Positions 5,680 to 7,579 of a stretch of DNA of 7,579 nt are shown here, one piece after another (positions within the stretch are counted from its first letter, which is position 1; every line of letters starts with the position of its first letter). Position numbers and translations under genes: made by a program. The notes below the pieces were generated by a model. The model worked only from the letters and a program-made list of their open reading frames with translations. It made no database searches and was not told where the DNA came from. This DNA comes from Alphaproteobacteria bacterium (GTDB taxonomy: Bacteria > Pseudomonadota > Alphaproteobacteria > UBA7887), in NCBI GenBank assembly GCA_028289725.1, contig JANQOH010000250.1:1-7579 (forward strand), read 5' to 3'.

Positions 5680-7074
5680 ATGACCTTTGATTCCCTGGGG
5701 CTGAGCTCCAATACACTAAAAGCCGTCACCGACGCCGGCTATACAGAACCCACCCCAATCCAGAGCCAAGCCATTCCGATCGTGCTGCAAGGGCGCGATG
5801 TGCTGGGGTGTGCGCAGACGGGGACGGGTAAGACCGCATCGTTCACGCTGCCGATGATCGAGATATTGAGCTCGGGCCGCGCCCGCGCGCGCATGCCGCG
5901 TTCTTTGATCCTGACGCCAACACGCGAACTGGCGACACAGATCGCCGACAATTTTCAAATCTACGGCAAGTATCACAAGCTTTCGATGGCATTGCTGATC
6001 GGCGGTGTGTCGATGACCGATCAACAGCGCGCGCTCGATCGCGGGGTTGATGTTCTGATCGCGACGCCGGGCCGCATACTCGACTTGTTTGAGCGCGGCA
6101 GCATTTTGCTGACCGGTGTCAAAGTGCTGGTGATCGACGAAGCCGATCGCATGCTGGACATGGGCTTCATCCCGGACGTCGAACGGATCGTCAGCTTGCT
6201 CTCTCCGATCCGTCAGACCTTGATGTTCTCGGCCACCATGCCACCAGAAATTCGGCGGCTCGCCGACAAGTTTCTAAGCTCGCCGAAGGAAATTACGGTG
6301 GCGCCGCCGGCCTCCCCGGCGGAGACGGTGACCCAAGCCCTCGCGACTGTAAAACCGATCGATAAGCGCGAAGCCTTGCGGGCCCTCTTACGTTCCGAGC
6401 CCGTGGAGAACGCGCTGATCTTCTGCAATCGCAAGAAAGACGTTGATGTCTTGGACCGGTCGCTGCGCAAACACGGGTTTTCCGCCGCGGCTTTGCACGG
6501 CGACATGTCGCAACCGGCGCGCACGGAGACGCTCGAAGCATTTAAGGCCGGTAAGGTGACGTTGCTGGTCGCAACCGATGTGGCCGGCCGTGGGCTCGAT
6601 ATTCAAGGCCTGAGCCACGTGTTCAATTTCGATGTGCCGATCCACGCGGAGGACTACGTTCACCGCATTGGGCGAACGGGCCGCGCCGGCCGGCCGGGCC
6701 GCGCGTTTATGCTCGCGACACCGGCGGACGGCAAATATCTCAGTGCCATCAACAAGCTGATTGGGCGCGAAATCCCGACCGTCACGGTCGATGCGGTGGC
6801 GGCCGCCGAAGTCGACGACGCACCGAAAGCGCGGAAACGGACGCGCAGCACCAAGGCGAATAAAGCTGAGACGGCCGAGAAACCGACAACCGCGGCAAAG
6901 ACCAGCCGCCGCCGCAGTTCGTCGAAGGCCAAGGCCTCGGAAACCAAAGCGCCGGCGAAGCCGAGCCGCTCGCGGAACGCCAAATCCGAGCCGGCAAATT
7001 CCGACGGACCTGTCGTGGGTATGGGGGACCACGTTCCCGCTTTCATGCTAAAACCATTTAGCGAGGCCGGCTGA
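5680..7074 (+). CDS. rhlE: RhlE-like DEAD-box RNA helicase
   Basis: The 464-residue product is an ATP-dependent RNA unwinding enzyme, in this family linked to ribosome assembly, RNA decay and growth in the cold. Motifs in order are the Q motif (GYTEPTPIQSQAIP, 20-33), I AQTGTGKT (45-52), Ia PTRELA (80-85), GG (108-109), Ib TPGR (129-132), II DEAD (153-156), III SAT (184-186), IV LIFCN (246-250), V ATDVAGRGLD (298-307) and VI HRIGRTGRAG (328-337). A low-complexity Lys/Arg/Ala/Ser/Thr tail fills about 380-441, probably disordered and RNA-binding. The last residues GDHVPAFMLKPF (449-460) form a compact hydrophobic motif. The start MTFDSLGL is typical of RhlE. The ribosome binding site is weak, with AGG 13 nt upstream. 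The assignment to RhlE rather than another DEAD subgroup is by resemblance. Confidence 0.94.
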   Translation: MTFDSLGLSSNTLKAVTDAGYTEPTPIQSQAIPIVLQGRDVLGCAQTGTGKTASFTLPMIEILSSGRARARMPRSLILTPTRELATQIADNFQIYGKYHKLSMALLIGGVSMTDQQRALDRGVDVLIATPGRILDLFERGSILLTGVKVLVIDEADRMLDMGFIPDVERIVSLLSPIRQTLMFSATMPPEIRRLADKFLSSPKEITVAPPASPAETVTQALATVKPIDKREALRALLRSEPVENALIFCNRKKDVDVLDRSLRKHGFSAAALHGDMSQPARTETLEAFKAGKVTLLVATDVAGRGLDIQGLSHVFNFDVPIHAEDYVHRIGRTGRAGRPGRAFMLATPADGKYLSAINKLIGREIPTVTVDAVAAAEVDDAPKARKRTRSTKANKAETAEKPTTAAKTSRRRSSSKAKASETKAPAKPSRSRNAKSEPANSDGPVVGMGDHVPAFMLKPFSEAG

Positions 7075-7100
7075 TCCCGTTACACGGTCTCGCGGCAAGC

Positions 7101-7105
7101 GGGAG
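7101..7105 (+). promoter_or_regulatory. Ribosome binding site of the RAM-domain gene
   Basis: GGGAG lies 6 nt before the ATG at 7112, confirming that this short gene starts here and is not the tail of a longer Lrp-type regulator with a DNA-binding domain. Confidence 0.75.
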
Positions 7106-7111
7106 TCGGCC

Positions 7112-7354
7112 ATGCAAACAATCTTCATTTCCATCAAATGCGAACTTGGCAAGGCGTACCAAGTCGCCGATGACATGGTGCAGAAGGTCGCCGAGGTGTC
7201 CGAGGTTTATTCGACCTCCGGCCAGTACGACCTGCTGCTCAAGGCCTATCTCGCTGACGATCAGGATATCGGCCACTTTGTGAACGAGTCGATCCAGACC
7301 GTCCCAGGCATTTCGGACACATTCACGACGATTGCGTTCAAGGCGTTCACCTAG
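7112..7354 (+). CDS. Stand-alone Lrp/AsnC ligand-binding (RAM) domain protein
   Basis: The 80-residue product covers one alpha/beta RAM domain (AsnC_trans_reg type), the C-terminal half of Lrp/AsnC regulators that binds amino acids or related small molecules and assembles into dimers and octamers. The pattern is clear: strand IFISIKCE (4-11), helix GKAYQVADDMVQKV (13-26), strand VSEVYSTSGQYDLLLKAYL (29-47) with the signature turn SGQYD, helix DIGHFVNESIQTVPGI (52-67) and the last strand DTFTTIAFKAF (69-79). It lacks the N-terminal helix-turn-helix, so direct DNA binding is unlikely. Such small proteins may sense metabolites or modulate full-length Lrp proteins or neighbouring enzymes. It follows the helicase by 37 bp with no terminator seen and precedes the dihydroorotase-like gene by 26 bp, so co-transcription with the latter is likely. 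Confidence 0.9.
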   Translation: MQTIFISIKCELGKAYQVADDMVQKVAEVSEVYSTSGQYDLLLKAYLADDQDIGHFVNESIQTVPGISDTFTTIAFKAFT

Positions 7355-7367
7355 GCAAGCGGTAAGC

Positions 7368-7374
7368 AGGGAGG
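7368..7374 (+). promoter_or_regulatory. Strong ribosome binding site of the amidohydrolase gene
   Basis: AGGGAGG lies 6 nt before the ATG at 7381. It is the best Shine-Dalgarno in the window and fixes the start of the truncated gene at the right edge. Confidence 0.75.
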
Positions 7375-7380
7375 CGCGCA

Positions 7381-7579
7381 ATGGCGCAGCGATTTGATCT
7401 GGTGGTCTACGGCGGCACCGTGGTCACCGCGGTTGGCCACGACCATGCCGATGTCGGCATCAGCGACGGCCACATTGTCGAGATTGGCAATCTGGCCCGC
7501 GCGGACGCCGGTGAGCGTATCGATGCCACCGGCCTTCATGTGCTTCCGGGCGTCATTGACAGCCAAGTGCACTTTCGCG
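7381..7579 (+). CDS. Dihydroorotase-like cyclic amidohydrolase, 5' part (runs off right edge)
   Basis: The first 66 codons are present. The product reads FDLVVYGGTVVTA (5-17), then ADVGISDGHIVEIG (24-37), IDATGLHVLPGVID (47-60) and SQVHFR (61-66). This is the N-terminal beta-sandwich of the amidohydrolase superfamily followed by the first barrel strand, whose HxR (His64, Arg66) supplies a metal-ligand position; the usual HxH is replaced by HxR, as in dihydroorotases and some allantoinases and hydantoinases. The GVIDSQVHFR wording is typical of class I dihydroorotase-like proteins. The true substrate (dihydroorotate, allantoin or another cyclic amide) cannot be settled from the fragment. It follows the RAM-domain gene by 26 bp, which suggests an operon in which the small protein might sense a product or regulator of this enzyme (inference). 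Confidence 0.85.
   Translation, partial: MAQRFDLVVYGGTVVTAVGHDHADVGISDGHIVEIGNLARADAGERIDATGLHVLPGVIDSQVHFR

Noticed and set aside
6388..7032. A 214-codon minus-strand open frame under the helicase 3' half
   Set aside because: It is antisense to helicase motifs IV-VI and the repetitive basic tail; the open length follows from the tail's biased codons.
7075..7111. Possible terminator between the helicase and RAM-domain genes
   Set aside because: Only a 4-bp CCGT/ACGG stem is present and no T-run follows; the 37-bp gap is better read as an operon junction or a simple ribosome binding region.
1..7579. tRNA, rRNA, CRISPR array, insertion sequence or prophage elements
   Set aside because: No cloverleaf, spaced direct repeats, transposase or integrase motifs, or terminal inverted repeats were seen on either strand.

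Overview
The window looks like chromosomal DNA from an alphaproteobacterium, possibly a Rhodospirillales-like lineage. The evidence is the moderately GC-rich coding sequence, a ParE with an alphaproteobacterial N-terminal and TOPRIM pattern, an RhlE-type DEAD-box helicase beginning MTFDSLGL, and dense packing with 4-nt stop/start overlaps. The class call is inference from protein resemblance. There are no RNA genes, insertion sequences, phage genes or CRISPR arrays.

Layout. Bases 1-849 hold two minus-strand genes in the same frame: a YciA-type acyl-CoA thioesterase, followed by the first 139 codons of a Gfo/Idh/MocA-like oxidoreductase that runs off the left edge. Across a 122-bp divergent gap, parE (topoisomerase IV subunit B) starts on the plus strand. 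It is followed by three genes for small lipoproteins (2939-4742) that are recognisably related to one another. The first overlaps the parE stop by ATGA, and the third overlaps the second by GTGA. Six bases beyond the third lipoprotein stop, an alpha/beta hydrolase gene ends on the minus strand, so the two transcripts converge.

Bases 5442-5679 form an AT-rich divergent intergenic region with several short inverted repeats and candidate promoter elements. It lies upstream of an RhlE-like DEAD-box RNA helicase whose long basic tail ends in a compact hydrophobic motif. Next come a stand-alone Lrp/AsnC ligand-binding (RAM) domain protein of 80 residues and, 26 bp later, the start of a dihydroorotase-like cyclic amidohydrolase that runs off the right edge.

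Most genes belong to well-known families. The least explained part is the tandem lipoprotein family attached to parE: three divergent copies share a GNPF core, a lipobox and a conserved pair of cysteines 22-23 residues apart, and I recognise no named family for them. Secondary points of interest are the structured AT-rich leader of the helicase gene and the pairing of a DNA-binding-domain-less RAM protein with a dihydroorotase-like enzyme.
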